Shown one piece after another: positions 1 to 8,512 of a stretch of 58,505 bases of DNA. A program made the position numbers and the translations under genes. The notes beneath the pieces were generated by a model. It saw only the letters and a program-made list of their open reading frames with translations, did no database searches and was not told where the DNA came from. Each line of letters starts with the position of its first letter. The first letter of the stretch is position 1. Location of the stretch: positions 1 to 58,505 of the forward strand of contig JALZUR010000036.1 of assembly GCA_023301025.1 (NCBI GenBank). Direction: 5' to 3'. The stretch is from Bdellovibrionales bacterium. Lineage in GTDB: Bacteria; Bdellovibrionota; Bdellovibrionia; Bdellovibrionales; UBA1609.

Positions 1-21
1 TTCTTCTTCTTCTTCTTCTTC
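1..21. repeat. (TTC)7 trinucleotide microsatellite coding poly-Glu
   Basis: Seven perfect TTC units start exactly at the window edge and read as consecutive Glu codons on the minus strand inside the antiporter gene. The array may continue outside the window. Unit changes would keep frame and only alter the length of an acidic loop. Confidence 0.9.
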
Positions 22-471
22 TTGTTTAAAGAGCATGTAAATAAAAACTGGTAAGGGCAGTAGCAGTAGTGAGCCTTCTAGTGAACTTATTCTTAAGTCT
101 CTTAAAAAAAAGATGATTAAAAAACTTGGAAGAAGTATCCATACCCAGTTGCTGTAATGCTGTTCTTGTTTTGAAAGTTTAAAAGGAAAAAACAAACACG
201 TGGCCATAACTAATGTTGAGTTAAATACATTTGATCCAATAATATTACCTGTAGTTAAGACGCCCTCACCAATTGAGGCGCTGTAAAAACTTGCAAAAAA
301 CTCAGGCGCTGAGGTGCCAAAACCCACCAAGACAGCTCCTATAAAGGCTTTTGATAGGTTAAATTTGGTAGCAATGCTTGATGCTCCTTTAACAAGTCGT
401 TCAGCTCCTAGGATCATGAGTAAAAAACCTGCTAAAATAATAGACAAATCAATTGTAAGTTGTGTGTTCAT
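1..471 (-). CDS. Na+/Ca2+ antiporter, YrbG/CaCA family, 3' end cut by window edge
   Basis: Inner-membrane cation exchanger that couples Ca2+ export to Na+ entry. The ATG at 469-471 opens a frame that runs off the window, so 157 residues are seen. They form hydrophobic helices and carry the alpha-1 repeat signature GFGTSAPEF near residue 52, followed by GNIIGSNVFN, both typical of the CaCA family. After about five helices the chain turns acidic (Q then seven E), which matches the place of the loop joining the two homologous halves. The second half should lie beyond the edge. It is transcribed away from the DksA-like gene. Family call is firm; ion specificity is inferred. Confidence 0.82.
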   Translation of the reverse strand, partial: MNTQLTIDLSIILAGFLLMILGAERLVKGASSIATKFNLSKAFIGAVLVGFGTSAPEFFASFYSASIGEGVLTTGNIIGSNVFNSTLVMATCLFFPFKLSKQEQHYSNWVWILLPSFLIIFFLRDLRISSLEGSLLLLPLPVFIYMLFKQEEEEEEE

Positions 472-615
472 GGATGAAAACTAACTTTAATTTTAAGGAT
501 AAGAAAGCCTATGAGTGGCGAAATATAGAAAATCATAAGCATCTTTTATATGTTAAATTAAAATTTTTTGAACAAATTACACGTTTTTTTGTTGCTTTTG
601 AAACACATGTTGTGG

Positions 616-665
616 GACCTTAACTAGGTCTTAAGATCTTTGGTTTGGTTTAAGATTAAAACCAA
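616..665. promoter_or_regulatory. Two short inverted repeats upstream of dksA-like gene
   Basis: The 251-base gap between the divergent antiporter and DksA-like genes holds GACCT-N5-AGGTC (616-630) and TTGGTTT-N7-AAACCAA (645-665). They could be operators or leader structure. No convincing -35/-10 pair was identified, and nothing else gene-like is seen in the gap. Confidence 0.3.
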
Positions 666-722
666 TAAAGATCCTCACGGATGTGGGTTACCAAGGCGCT
701 CAAATTGAGGGGGGATTTAATT

Positions 723-1097
723 ATGGGTGAGGTTAAGAAAGTATTGATAGAAGACTGCAAAAAACTACTTTTAGGGGCTAAAGAAGACATCCTAAATAGA
801 GTTGCAGACACTAAACAGCATTTAAACACTTCTAATGAAAAGGGTGGAGATGAAGGCGATCAAACTGTTCGCGCTTTAGCTGAAAATGAGATGCTAGGCA
901 TGCACAACCGTCTACGATCAAGATTGATGGAAGTTGAATACGCTCTAGCTAGAATTGAAGCTGGAAACTTTGGCTTTTGTGAAGAAACAGAAGAGCTTAT
1001 AGAAGAGGATCGCTTGCGTGCTATTCCGTGGACTCGTTTAAGCATTGAAGGTGCTGAGATCAGAGAGAGTCTTAAAAAAAGATTTGCTCATATCTAA
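723..1097 (+). CDS. DksA/TraR family RNA-polymerase-binding regulator, zinc cysteines lost
   Basis: Predicted to bind in the RNA polymerase secondary channel, as DksA does, and modulate transcription. The start chosen is the ATG at 723, just after a strong GGGGGG ribosome site; an upstream ATG at 681 lacks one. The 124-residue chain has a long N-terminal helical hairpin and a C-terminal segment NFGFCEET...RLRAIPWTRLS that aligns with the zinc-finger region. Of the four zinc cysteines of classical DksA only one remains (in FCEE), so this is a Cys-poor variant that probably does not bind zinc. It is monocistronic, followed by a hairpin terminator. Confidence 0.85.
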   Translation: MGEVKKVLIEDCKKLLLGAKEDILNRVADTKQHLNTSNEKGGDEGDQTVRALAENEMLGMHNRLRSRLMEVEYALARIEAGNFGFCEETEELIEEDRLRAIPWTRLSIEGAEIRESLKKRFAHI

Positions 1098-1117
1098 GTA
1101 AATCTTACTTCTATATT

Positions 1118-1150
1118 GGGTAGAGGCTTTTGCTCTCTACCCTTCAGATT
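1118..1150 (+). terminator. Hairpin terminator after dksA-like gene
   Basis: Perfect 8-bp stem GGGTAGAG / CTCTACCC with a 9-base loop, followed by a weak T-rich tract. It lies 20 bases after the stop codon. Confidence 0.6.
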
Positions 1151-1257
1151 TTACAGCTTTATAAGAAATTTAACGTTTAAAAGTTCCACAGCTTATAAGT
1201 TTTATAATTGTCTAATTTAATCTACAAGTTTGCCACCAGGCTGTTAGTCTCCCTCTC

Positions 1258-2295
1258 ATGTTTAGAGTTTCTGTATTTATATTCGTTTTATTCAACTGTT
1301 CTGTTAGTTTAGCTAACAATCATATTTTATATTCTGTAGAAAAAGATGGAAGAGTCTCGCACATTTTAGGGACCATGCACTCTGTTAATGCTGAGCTAGA
1401 TGTTGTTCACCCTCTTTTACCCAAAATAATTGATGAAGCTAGAGTCGCATTGGTGGAGTTGTATGGAAAGGGTGATTCTACACATAGTCGTTATAGCTCG
1501 ATAAGAGAGTTTACAAACAACCTAAGTAGAGACAATGCAAAAAAAAACAAAGGTATCTCTACAGGCGCAAAGAGAAAATTTAACCAACTTATTAAAGATT
1601 ATGAAATAAGCGAAGGTCGTAATGGTAAGCTAGATTTACTCTCAGCTTGGAACCATTTTCCTCCAGGCTTTGCTATTTTACTTCTAGAAATCATTAAGAA
1701 AGTAACTAAGCAGTCACTTTCAATTGATGCGGCAGAAAAATTACAATCAGTTATAGAATTTGGCTTAGACAGTAGAATCGAGCAAAGGCTGTTTGAGTTA
1801 AAGACTCCAGTTATCTCTTTAGATGCCAACAATCGTTATCTTCAAGCTTTTGTAGATGAAATCACTATAAAAGGTTTGTCTCAATATATTATGTCGGACC
1901 TAGAAAACTTTAATGATATTAAACCATTTGATGTTGATGATGAAAAGTTTGTGCAAACCCGCTTAAAAATGGAAGAGCAGTATTTTGATGATAACTTTGT
2001 AAGACCTTCTGTTAGCCGCGAACGCGATGGTGAGCAAGCAAGTGAGTCCAGGCGAGCTATGCTATCTGGAAGAAATAAACTCTGGGCTCCAGTAATTATG
2101 GATGAGGTTGAGGATGGTGATGCTTTAATTGCTGTTGGTATTGGGCATCTACATTATGAAAGTAAAACCTATGGAGATAATCTTTTAGATATTCTAAGAG
2201 ACAATGGCTACACTCTTAAAGCCCTTCCAAAAGCTGAATATACAAATGTAAAATCAAACTCTCTTTCATGCTCAAAGCAGTTAAGCGGCAAATAG
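1258..2295 (+). CDS. TraB/GumN family exported protein, copy 1 of 3
   Basis: Secreted or periplasmic member of the TraB/GumN family, for which a metallo-hydrolase type activity has been proposed. A signal peptide (about residues 1-19, ending SLA) precedes the family hallmarks: ILGTMH with His41, a Glu after a hydrophobic strand (VALVEL, Glu67), and the C-terminal GIGHLH (His297). Length (345 aa) is normal. No Shine-Dalgarno precedes the ATG; a weak -10-like TAGTCT ends 8 bases upstream. It heads a run of three paralogues that share the C-terminal motif NGYTLKALPKA. Substrate unknown. Confidence 0.82.
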   Translation: MFRVSVFIFVLFNCSVSLANNHILYSVEKDGRVSHILGTMHSVNAELDVVHPLLPKIIDEARVALVELYGKGDSTHSRYSSIREFTNNLSRDNAKKNKGISTGAKRKFNQLIKDYEISEGRNGKLDLLSAWNHFPPGFAILLLEIIKKVTKQSLSIDAAEKLQSVIEFGLDSRIEQRLFELKTPVISLDANNRYLQAFVDEITIKGLSQYIMSDLENFNDIKPFDVDDEKFVQTRLKMEEQYFDDNFVRPSVSRERDGEQASESRRAMLSGRNKLWAPVIMDEVEDGDALIAVGIGHLHYESKTYGDNLLDILRDNGYTLKALPKAEYTNVKSNSLSCSKQLSGK

Positions 2296-2328
2296 TTAAA
2301 TATTTATAAAAAATAAGGAAGACTTTAG

Positions 2329-3354
2329 TTGATTAAAGAATTGATAGTACTTTTATTTTTAACTTCATCAGTCTGTTTAGCAGATGATGATAGTAAACAT
2401 ATTCTTTACTCAATTAAAAAAGATGGAAAAGTCTCACATATTTTAGGAACACTTCATACGGTAAAGTCAGATGCAAAAACTGTGCATCCCCTTCTTCCTG
2501 ATTTGATTTCACAATCAAGAGTAGGACTTTTTGAAATAACGAATAAGCAAGACAGATTTGATGGTCTTGACGCTTTTCTTGAAGAATTTTATGGCAAAAG
2601 AGATCTTTCAGAAAGTTCTTTAGATTTTTCTGATGAGGTTAAAAAAAGACTTGAAGTTTTTGTATCAGAAATATCTTCTGAACATTCTCATTTAAAGTAT
2701 TGGCCGATGATGCTGCCGGGTATACTTTATCTTTCATTAAAGGAAGCAATTTTTAGCTTAAGCAAAACTTTAACACCTGAAAACAGTGACAGAATTACAT
2801 TTGATAGAAGGCTCAGAGTTATATTTAAGGAGCATAAAAAGCCTCTTATAGCTTTAGATGCTGATCAAAGGTACTTAAAAGCGTTCCATTATTTTATAAC
2901 GCTTGAAGGGTTATCGCAATTTATACTTAAGAAACTCCCAGAAGCTAGCTTTAATGCTGTTTTAGATAAAGCAAGGTTGATTTCAAACTCTAAAAAAGAA
3001 AGTACTCTAAAAATAGCTTTTGAAGTTATTAATGAAGAGAAGTACTTAGAAGATGATGTTGCAGGTCTATTAACAGAAGATTTTGAAGAAGGTATTGAAA
3101 GATCAGTAATTGAAATAGCTAATCTTTATGGAAGAAATGCAATATGGGCTTCTAAAATCCTAGAAGAGTTTGAAAAAGGCGGAGCATTTGTAGTAGTTGG
3201 ATTGGCTCACCTTCACCTGCAAAGCAAGTCAGGTAAGAGTCTTTTAGAAATTTTTATGGATAATGGCTACACTCTTAAAGCTCTTCCAAAAGCGAACTAT
3301 TCAAATGTAGGTTTAAACTCTGCTTCATGTTTTAAAAAGTTAACTGGAGAATAA
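2329..3354 (+). CDS. TraB/GumN family exported protein, copy 2 of 3
   Basis: Second tandem paralogue, 341 aa, starting at a TTG preceded by AAGGAAG. The signal peptide ends near CLA (residue 18). It keeps HILGTLH (His43), the acidic strand GLFEI (Glu69) and VGLAHLH (His294). Stretches of its DNA near both ends match the neighbours almost base for base (21 identical bases near 2395 against copy 3; the NGYTLKALP region against copy 1), so the array grew by local duplication. The gap to copy 1 is 33 bases and to copy 3 only 4, so all three are probably one transcript. Confidence 0.8.
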   Translation: MIKELIVLLFLTSSVCLADDDSKHILYSIKKDGKVSHILGTLHTVKSDAKTVHPLLPDLISQSRVGLFEITNKQDRFDGLDAFLEEFYGKRDLSESSLDFSDEVKKRLEVFVSEISSEHSHLKYWPMMLPGILYLSLKEAIFSLSKTLTPENSDRITFDRRLRVIFKEHKKPLIALDADQRYLKAFHYFITLEGLSQFILKKLPEASFNAVLDKARLISNSKKESTLKIAFEVINEEKYLEDDVAGLLTEDFEEGIERSVIEIANLYGRNAIWASKILEEFEKGGAFVVVGLAHLHLQSKSGKSLLEIFMDNGYTLKALPKANYSNVGLNSASCFKKLTGE

Positions 3355-3358
3355 ATTG

Positions 3359-4393
3359 ATGTTTACAAAAAATATTTTTTTTATATTAATTTTCTTTTTT
3401 GCTACAGATAGCTTCGCAAATAAACATATTCTTTACTCAATTGAGAAAGATGGAAATACTTCGCACATTTTAGGCACCCTTCATATACTGAAACAAGATA
3501 TCGCTGAAGTTCACCCTCTATTGCCTGATTTGATTTTAAATACGAGGGTTGCGCTTTTTGAAGTTGAAACTACTGGGGTTAGGCTAAAAGGGTTTGATAT
3601 TCTTTTACGAGATTTTTTAATCAATAGTCCTGTCTTTGGTAGATCGGTAGGTATTTCTGATGAAGCTAAAGAGCTGTTAACCGAATTTTTTGATCAAGTT
3701 TCTAAAGAATACAATTACGTTAAGTTTTGGCCGTTGATGCCGCCAGGAATAGTTTTGTTGTTGGTAGCACACCTTCGCAATCATCAGAGTGACAATTTTG
3801 AACACATAAGTGTATTAAACGATCAAATACTTTTGATAGATAGTGAAATTGCTCGCATGGTTAAAGCACTTCAAAAGCCTATAATTTCACTTGATGGAGA
3901 GCATAGATACCAACAGGCTTTTATCGAGAATATAGATGTTGAAGGTTTATCTCACTATCTTTTGAGTACACTGCCGCAAAAGCGATTTCAGGTGCTGGAT
4001 GAAAATAAGAGTAAATTAGAAAATCTTGTTGATGGTTTAAAAAAAACTTTAGAGCAAAAAATGGAAGAAAAAGCTTTGATTGGTTCTTACTTAAATGAAG
4101 ATGTTGAAAAAATTCTACTCGAATTTGATGAGCCTTTTTTAAAGAGATTTAGATATTATGATGCTCTACTTTTTGGAAGAAATGCAGAATGGGCTTCTAA
4201 AATTTTAGAAGAGCTTGAAAAAGGTGAAGCCTTAATTGTAGTTGGTTTGGCTCATCTGCATGTGCAACGTGAGTGGGGTAGAAGTCTTTTAGAAATCTTA
4301 GAAGAGAATGGCTATAAGGTTACAGCGCTTCCTAAAGTCGACTATATGAGCGTATCAAGCGGTGCTTTAAGTTGTAATTCCATTTTGCAATAA
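3359..4393 (+). CDS. TraB/GumN family exported protein, copy 3 of 3
   Basis: Third paralogue. The ATG at 3359 is preferred over the TTG just before it, because GGAGA (3346-3350, inside the end of copy 2) sits 8 bases upstream. Signal peptide to about residue 20 (SFA). Family motifs: HILGTLH (His42), ALFEVE (Glu68), VGLAHLH (His299). It has a longer charged helical stretch before the last motif than copy 2. It ends 32 bases before the convergent mlaD; no clear terminator is visible between them. Confidence 0.8.
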   Translation: MFTKNIFFILIFFFATDSFANKHILYSIEKDGNTSHILGTLHILKQDIAEVHPLLPDLILNTRVALFEVETTGVRLKGFDILLRDFLINSPVFGRSVGISDEAKELLTEFFDQVSKEYNYVKFWPLMPPGIVLLLVAHLRNHQSDNFEHISVLNDQILLIDSEIARMVKALQKPIISLDGEHRYQQAFIENIDVEGLSHYLLSTLPQKRFQVLDENKSKLENLVDGLKKTLEQKMEEKALIGSYLNEDVEKILLEFDEPFLKRFRYYDALLFGRNAEWASKILEELEKGEALIVVGLAHLHVQREWGRSLLEILEENGYKVTALPKVDYMSVSSGALSCNSILQ

Positions 4394-4425
4394 AATTAGA
4401 ATTAACATTACAGGTTTAAATATTT

Positions 4426-5199
4426 TTAATCTTGAATGGTTTTTTGGCCAAGCTCTTTAAGATAGCTTTCGGTGTTTTCTTTTTGCCCTAAAAAATTTTG
4501 AATTTTATTAAAAAGACTTGGATCATTGATAAGTTTTCCAAGGCTTCCTTGACCTTTATCAATTTTGTTCAAAACTGAATCTAGCTTTTTTAAAGACTTT
4601 TCATAGGTCTTATCTTTATTAAGACTTTTAAAAGTCTCTTTACTTTCTTTTAAAGTAAGCTTTAGTTCTTTTAAGTTTCCAGTAATACCTTCTTCTGAAT
4701 TGAGAGTGTCTATAAGAAGTTCAATTTTCTTAGATAATCTATCAAGATCAGGAATGCCGTTTAATTTATTTTCAACAACATTAAAGATATCCATAGATTT
4801 TTTTGAAAGGATTTCACCTTCGCCTGCTACAGATGGGCTTTCAGGAGAACCTTGTGAGATGTATACATAGCGATCCCCTAAAGCTCCTTGTGTTTTAAGC
4901 TGAGCATATGAGTCTTCTTTTATAAGATCTTTAAAGTTATCTTTTATAGTAAACGTAACTTTTAAAGCTTGTTTTTCACTTGAGTAGTTAATGTTTTGGA
5001 CATTTCCAATAGTTATACCAGAAAAAGAGACAACACTTCCAAACATCAAGCCTTGGGTTTCGTTAAAGTAAGAGTGAAGTTTCTTTTTATTTGTAAATAA
5101 ACCATCATCAGTACTTAAAATTTTAAAGGTGGCTCCAAATATAAGAATACCTACAAAAATAAAAACACCTGTTTTGAAATAGTTTTTTCTTGTATACAT
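4426..5199 (-). CDS. mlaD: MlaD-like MCE-domain substrate-binding subunit of lipid ABC transporter
   Basis: Inner-membrane-anchored MCE protein that carries phospholipid between the membranes for the Mla-type importer/exporter. One N-terminal membrane helix (about residues 8-28) is followed by a single MCE domain (about 37-115, with GSVVSFSGITIGNV and LGDRYVYI) and a long helical, Lys/Glu-rich tail (about 130-257) predicted to be coiled-coil. The tail is longer than in the short E. coli MlaD. The ATG shares its first base with the stop region of mlaF, so it is translationally coupled as the last gene of the operon. Confidence 0.88.
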   Translation of the reverse strand: MYTRKNYFKTGVFIFVGILIFGATFKILSTDDGLFTNKKKLHSYFNETQGLMFGSVVSFSGITIGNVQNINYSSEKQALKVTFTIKDNFKDLIKEDSYAQLKTQGALGDRYVYISQGSPESPSVAGEGEILSKKSMDIFNVVENKLNGIPDLDRLSKKIELLIDTLNSEEGITGNLKELKLTLKESKETFKSLNKDKTYEKSLKKLDSVLNKIDKGQGSLGKLINDPSLFNKIQNFLGQKENTESYLKELGQKTIQD

Positions 5200-5930
5200 T
5201 AGTTTTGTACTCCTTTGATAAACTCATACAAAGGGTGAGATTTATCTTTAAGTTCTTCAATTGTAGCCGTTAATTTTATTTTATTATCTTCTAAAAGCAT
5301 TATTCGATCACAAACTCTTAAAGCTGTCGACATGTCATGTGTGACAAGTATTGAAGTGTAGTCTGTTTTAGAAAGCTTACAAATAGCCTCCTGAATTAAA
5401 ATAGTATTTTTTGGATCAAGTCCTGCTGTAGGTTCATCAAAAAGTACAACTTCTGGCTTTAGCATTAAAGATCTAGCTAAGCCTACTCTCTTTTGCATTC
5501 CGCCTGAAAGTTCATTTGGGTAAAGATGTTCTGTATCAAAGAGGTCCAATTGGTTTAAAATTCGAATAGCTTTTTTCGTAATCTCTTCTTGTGTAAGTTT
5601 TGTGTGCCTAAGAAGTGGATAAGAGAGATTTTCTAAAACTGACAGAGAGTCAAATAAAGCACCGTTTTGGAAAACGTAGGCGATTTCTTTTCTTAAAGGG
5701 CGCCATTCAGATTCTGAAAGAGTGTGAACCTTCCTATTTTTATAATAAATTTCACCATCATCGGGGCGCTCTAAACCAACTAAAGCCCTTAAGATAACAC
5801 TTTTACCAGTACCAGAACCACCGAGTAAACCAAGACACTCTCCTCTAAAAAGTTCAAAGCTAGTGCCTTTATGAATCTCTTTTGTTCCAAAACTCTTATG
5901 AAAGTTTGAAACCTTTAAAACTGTTTCCAT
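5199..5930 (-). CDS. mlaF: MlaF-like ATPase of lipid ABC transporter
   Basis: Cytoplasmic ATPase that powers MCE-dependent phospholipid transport. All ABC motifs are intact: Walker A GGSGTGKS (37-44), Q-loop near VFQNG (87-91), signature LSGGMQKR (141-148), Walker B LFDEP (Asp165, Glu166) and the switch His in VTHDMS. The 243-aa length is typical. It overlaps mlaE by 16 bases at its start and touches mlaD at its end. Confidence 0.92.
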   Translation of the reverse strand: METVLKVSNFHKSFGTKEIHKGTSFELFRGECLGLLGGSGTGKSVILRALVGLERPDDGEIYYKNRKVHTLSESEWRPLRKEIAYVFQNGALFDSLSVLENLSYPLLRHTKLTQEEITKKAIRILNQLDLFDTEHLYPNELSGGMQKRVGLARSLMLKPEVVLFDEPTAGLDPKNTILIQEAICKLSKTDYTSILVTHDMSTALRVCDRIMLLEDNKIKLTATIEELKDKSHPLYEFIKGVQN

Positions 5931-6700
5931 GCTTCTATTATCCAGTACATTTTAGTCATAAAAAAGTCGCTAATAAATATAAGTATTGAACCTGTTACCA
6001 CAGACTTTGTTGTGGCTAATCCAACACCTTTCGTGCCTTCTCTTACATGAAATCCATAATAACAAGCAGGTAGGCATACACAAAGAGCAAAGATGTAGGA
6101 TTTAAAAAAACCTGAGTAAAACTCATGAAGTGTCACGGTGCTTATGATCTTTTGATAAAAGAAAAAAGGATCTAAACCAAGCTCTGTGGTGCTGACTACA
6201 CAAGAAGATATGAGAGCTAAAAAACTAGTAATAAGAGTTAAAATTGGAAATGAAATAAGACATGCAATAAGTCTTGGTGCTACAATCTCTTCAACTGGTG
6301 AATTACCAAGCACCCTAATGGCATCTAACTGCTGTGTTACTTTCATTGAGCCAACAACTGAGGCAATTCCAGCGCCTACTCGTGCCGCACACATTAAGGC
6401 AGTAAACACAGGTGCAATCTCCATAAATACCGACAAAGCCATTACTGCAGGCACGTAAGGCTTACCCCCATACTTTTCTAGGCCTAAACCAAACTGCAGA
6501 GTCATAACAAAACCTGTGCTTATTGCCGTGATTGAAATCAAAGGCAAAGATCTAATACCAATATCAATGATTTGATCTGTAATAGCGTGTAGTTTTATTT
6601 TTCCTTGAAAGGTTTTTACAATAGACTCAACTGATAACTCTGTACACTCACCGAGCATTTTAAAAAAGTAATAAACTTTTAATTGAAAAACTATTTTCAT
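5915..6700 (-). CDS. mlaE: MlaE-like permease of lipid ABC transporter
   Basis: Permease of the MlaFEDB-type complex (MlaE family). About five to six membrane helices are visible. Conserved family patterns include the amphipathic N-terminal helix, the segment CAARVGAGIASVVGSMKVT and the QLDAIRVLG box. The 261-aa length is normal. The first ATG (6700) has no good ribosome site, and an internal Met at residue 15 (MLGEC) is an alternative start. No MlaB-type STAS gene is adjacent. Confidence 0.9.
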   Translation of the reverse strand: MKIVFQLKVYYFFKMLGECTELSVESIVKTFQGKIKLHAITDQIIDIGIRSLPLISITAISTGFVMTLQFGLGLEKYGGKPYVPAVMALSVFMEIAPVFTALMCAARVGAGIASVVGSMKVTQQLDAIRVLGNSPVEEIVAPRLIACLISFPILTLITSFLALISSCVVSTTELGLDPFFFYQKIISTVTLHEFYSGFFKSYIFALCVCLPACYYGFHVREGTKGVGLATTKSVVTGSILIFISDFFMTKMYWIIEAWKQF

Positions 6701-6707
6701 GTAAATA

Positions 6708-7208
6708 CTACTGAAGAACTTTAAAATTATTTAAAAAGCTTTCAAAATCCTGATTCGTATTGTTTAGCAAATTAGCTTTTCCGTTGTGTGTGATTAAAAA
6801 CATGCAGTCATATTTTTTGAATCCAAGAATATCAAAGCCAGCAATAGTGCCTTCAATATCTATTGAGAATTTATAGCGCACAGCTTTTCTACTTTCAAAT
6901 GTTTGAGTGCTTTTGACTAAATTTTCAGTACCTGAATAAAATGAACCTACTAAATTTTCTAAAAAGTCTTCTACCGAAATTTTTGGTGCTGGGCACTCAC
7001 TTCTGTAAGAAATAATAGAGTTACCTGAAGATCTGTTGATCCATGCTTTGTCAGAGGTTGCAGATTTTAAAACAGAAAACTCTTTTGGTGATCTATAGCT
7101 AACATTTTTATATGTCTTAAGATCAGAACCGCCAGTAAGTGGAACCTGTATGCAGGAGCTAAAGACTAAGGAAAGTAGAGCAGTTGAGTATTGGAAGGTT
7201 TTTATCAT
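6708..7208 (-). CDS. Predicted lipoprotein leading the mla operon
   Basis: 166-aa protein with a lipoprotein-type signal (hydrophobic stretch then VFSSC, Cys near residue 19). No family is recognised. The fold looks mixed alpha/beta, with a motif FDILGFKKYDCMF near the end. Seven bases separate it from mlaE, so it probably belongs to the lipid-transport operon as an envelope partner. It has no similarity visible by eye to MlaA or MlaC. Operon membership is inferred from spacing and strand. Confidence 0.6.
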   Translation of the reverse strand: MIKTFQYSTALLSLVFSSCIQVPLTGGSDLKTYKNVSYRSPKEFSVLKSATSDKAWINRSSGNSIISYRSECPAPKISVEDFLENLVGSFYSGTENLVKSTQTFESRKAVRYKFSIDIEGTIAGFDILGFKKYDCMFLITHNGKANLLNNTNQDFESFLNNFKVLQ

Positions 7209-7264
7209 TGTGCTTTATTTTTAACTTTTTTAAAAATGATTGGCCAGGTAAAAGTTGTTTTTAG

Positions 7265-7293
7265 TAATAAAAAAGCCAGCTTAAGGGCTGGCT
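7265..7293 (-). terminator. Rho-independent terminator of the HU gene
   Basis: Read on the minus strand: stem AGCCAGC / GCTGGCT with a 6-base loop, followed directly by six T. It lies about 35 bases past the HU stop codon and separates that gene from the mla operon. Confidence 0.85.
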
Positions 7294-7328
7294 TCTTTAT
7301 TTTTATAGTCTTAGAAGACGTATAAAGT

Positions 7329-7610
7329 TTAGTTACAAAGAGATTTAAACTCAGAACCAGGTCTGAATTTTGGTACCCATGATGCAGGAATTTTTAATGG
7401 CTTACCAGTTTGTGGATTTCTACCCATTCTAGCTTTTCTTTTAGCTTTTGTAAAAGTACCGAAACCAACTAATTTGATATCGTGTCCTCTTTTAACATTT
7501 TTTTGAACTGTATCTACAAAGCAATCTAAAAATCTTTCAGCGTCAGCTTTTGTAGTGTTCATTTCTTTTGATAATTTTTCAATTAGTTGAGCTTTATTTA
7601 AGCTTCCCAT
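7329..7610 (-). CDS. hup: HU/IHF-family nucleoid DNA-binding protein
   Basis: Histone-like protein that bends and compacts DNA as a dimer. The 93-aa chain has the full HU fold: N-terminal helices (MGSLNKAQLIEKLS), the LVGFGTFTKAKRKAR core and the DNA-binding arm around GRNPQTGKPLKIPA. A four-residue extension with a Cys (SLCN) ends the protein. A strong ribosome site (GGGGGA) precedes the ATG. It is monocistronic with its own terminator. HU fits better than IHF because no strand-specific IHF features are obvious. Confidence 0.93.
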   Translation of the reverse strand: MGSLNKAQLIEKLSKEMNTTKADAERFLDCFVDTVQKNVKRGHDIKLVGFGTFTKAKRKARMGRNPQTGKPLKIPASWVPKFRPGSEFKSLCN

Positions 7611-7740
7611 ATGTATCCCCCTTCAGGTGATTGATTGTTTATAACAATTACAATTGGAAGACTTAAAATACAAATGGTCAAGCTTTTTAGAAAAAAAGTT
7701 TAAGTTTTAAAAATTAAAACCAACTTTATAAGCATTTTTT

Positions 7741-8409
7741 CTATTGAGTTATATAAAAAAGACCTGAAGAAAGTAGACTACCATTATAAGAAACACTTCC
7801 TCTAAAGTAAGAAGAGTATTTGTTTCCACTTTCTTTTGGAGCTGTAATTTGTAAGACATTTCCATCTTGATTTACAGTTATAGTCATATCTTTTTTAGAA
7901 CAATCAATCTTAGCATTTCTATATTGCATTCTTGCAGTTGGAAAACCTTGTCCACCACCTTGTGGCCATCCGTCACCGGTTGCATCAATAGTTACTACTG
8001 CAGAATTAGAATATCCTTTAACAAAGTTAACATAAACTTGCATTCCGTGTCTGTTCCAAAAGCTACATCTGTTTGTACCTTCATTAACTTCATATTGAAA
8101 AAGACCATTATAATTTTGAAAGCCATTTTCTTGTGTTGTGCAAATGCCATTGTCTTCAAGCATTGATGCTAAGCCGTTTATGTCGCGCATGCTTTTTAAG
8201 TCGCCGTAAAAGACTCTTTCACCTACGTTAATATCTGCACAATGATCTTCAGTATAAACTAAGTTGTCTTGTGAGTTTGGCTCAACAAATGGGGTGATTG
8301 GATCACCGTTTGAGTTGAACTGTTCAGGTGCTTGAACTGATGTGTAAATTGAATCCCCACATCCTGTAAAAGATGCTGCTAAAATAACTGTTAAAATTAA
8401 CTTTTTCAT
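7741..8409 (-). CDS. Predicted outer-membrane or periplasmic lipoprotein, unknown function
   Basis: 222-aa protein with a clear type II signal (MKKLILTVILAASFTGC, Cys17) and a good ribosome site (GAGGGA). The mature part has several Cys and Trp residues (CADINVGERVFYGD, CSFWNRHGMQVYV), is rich in aromatic and Gly residues, and is probably beta-rich. No family is recognised. It is divergent from dapF; the 103-base gap between them should hold both promoters. Confidence 0.62.
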   Translation of the reverse strand: MKKLILTVILAASFTGCGDSIYTSVQAPEQFNSNGDPITPFVEPNSQDNLVYTEDHCADINVGERVFYGDLKSMRDINGLASMLEDNGICTTQENGFQNYNGLFQYEVNEGTNRCSFWNRHGMQVYVNFVKGYSNSAVVTIDATGDGWPQGGGQGFPTARMQYRNAKIDCSKKDMTITVNQDGNVLQITAPKESGNKYSSYFRGSVSYNGSLLSSGLFYITQ

Positions 8410-8512
8410 TTTATTTCCCTCTACTACTACTCTTACATTTTTTATGCCAAAAACGAGACACCTGATCTCAAACTCATTGACAGTAAGGGCTCTTTAATAG
8501 TTCAAGGAGTGT

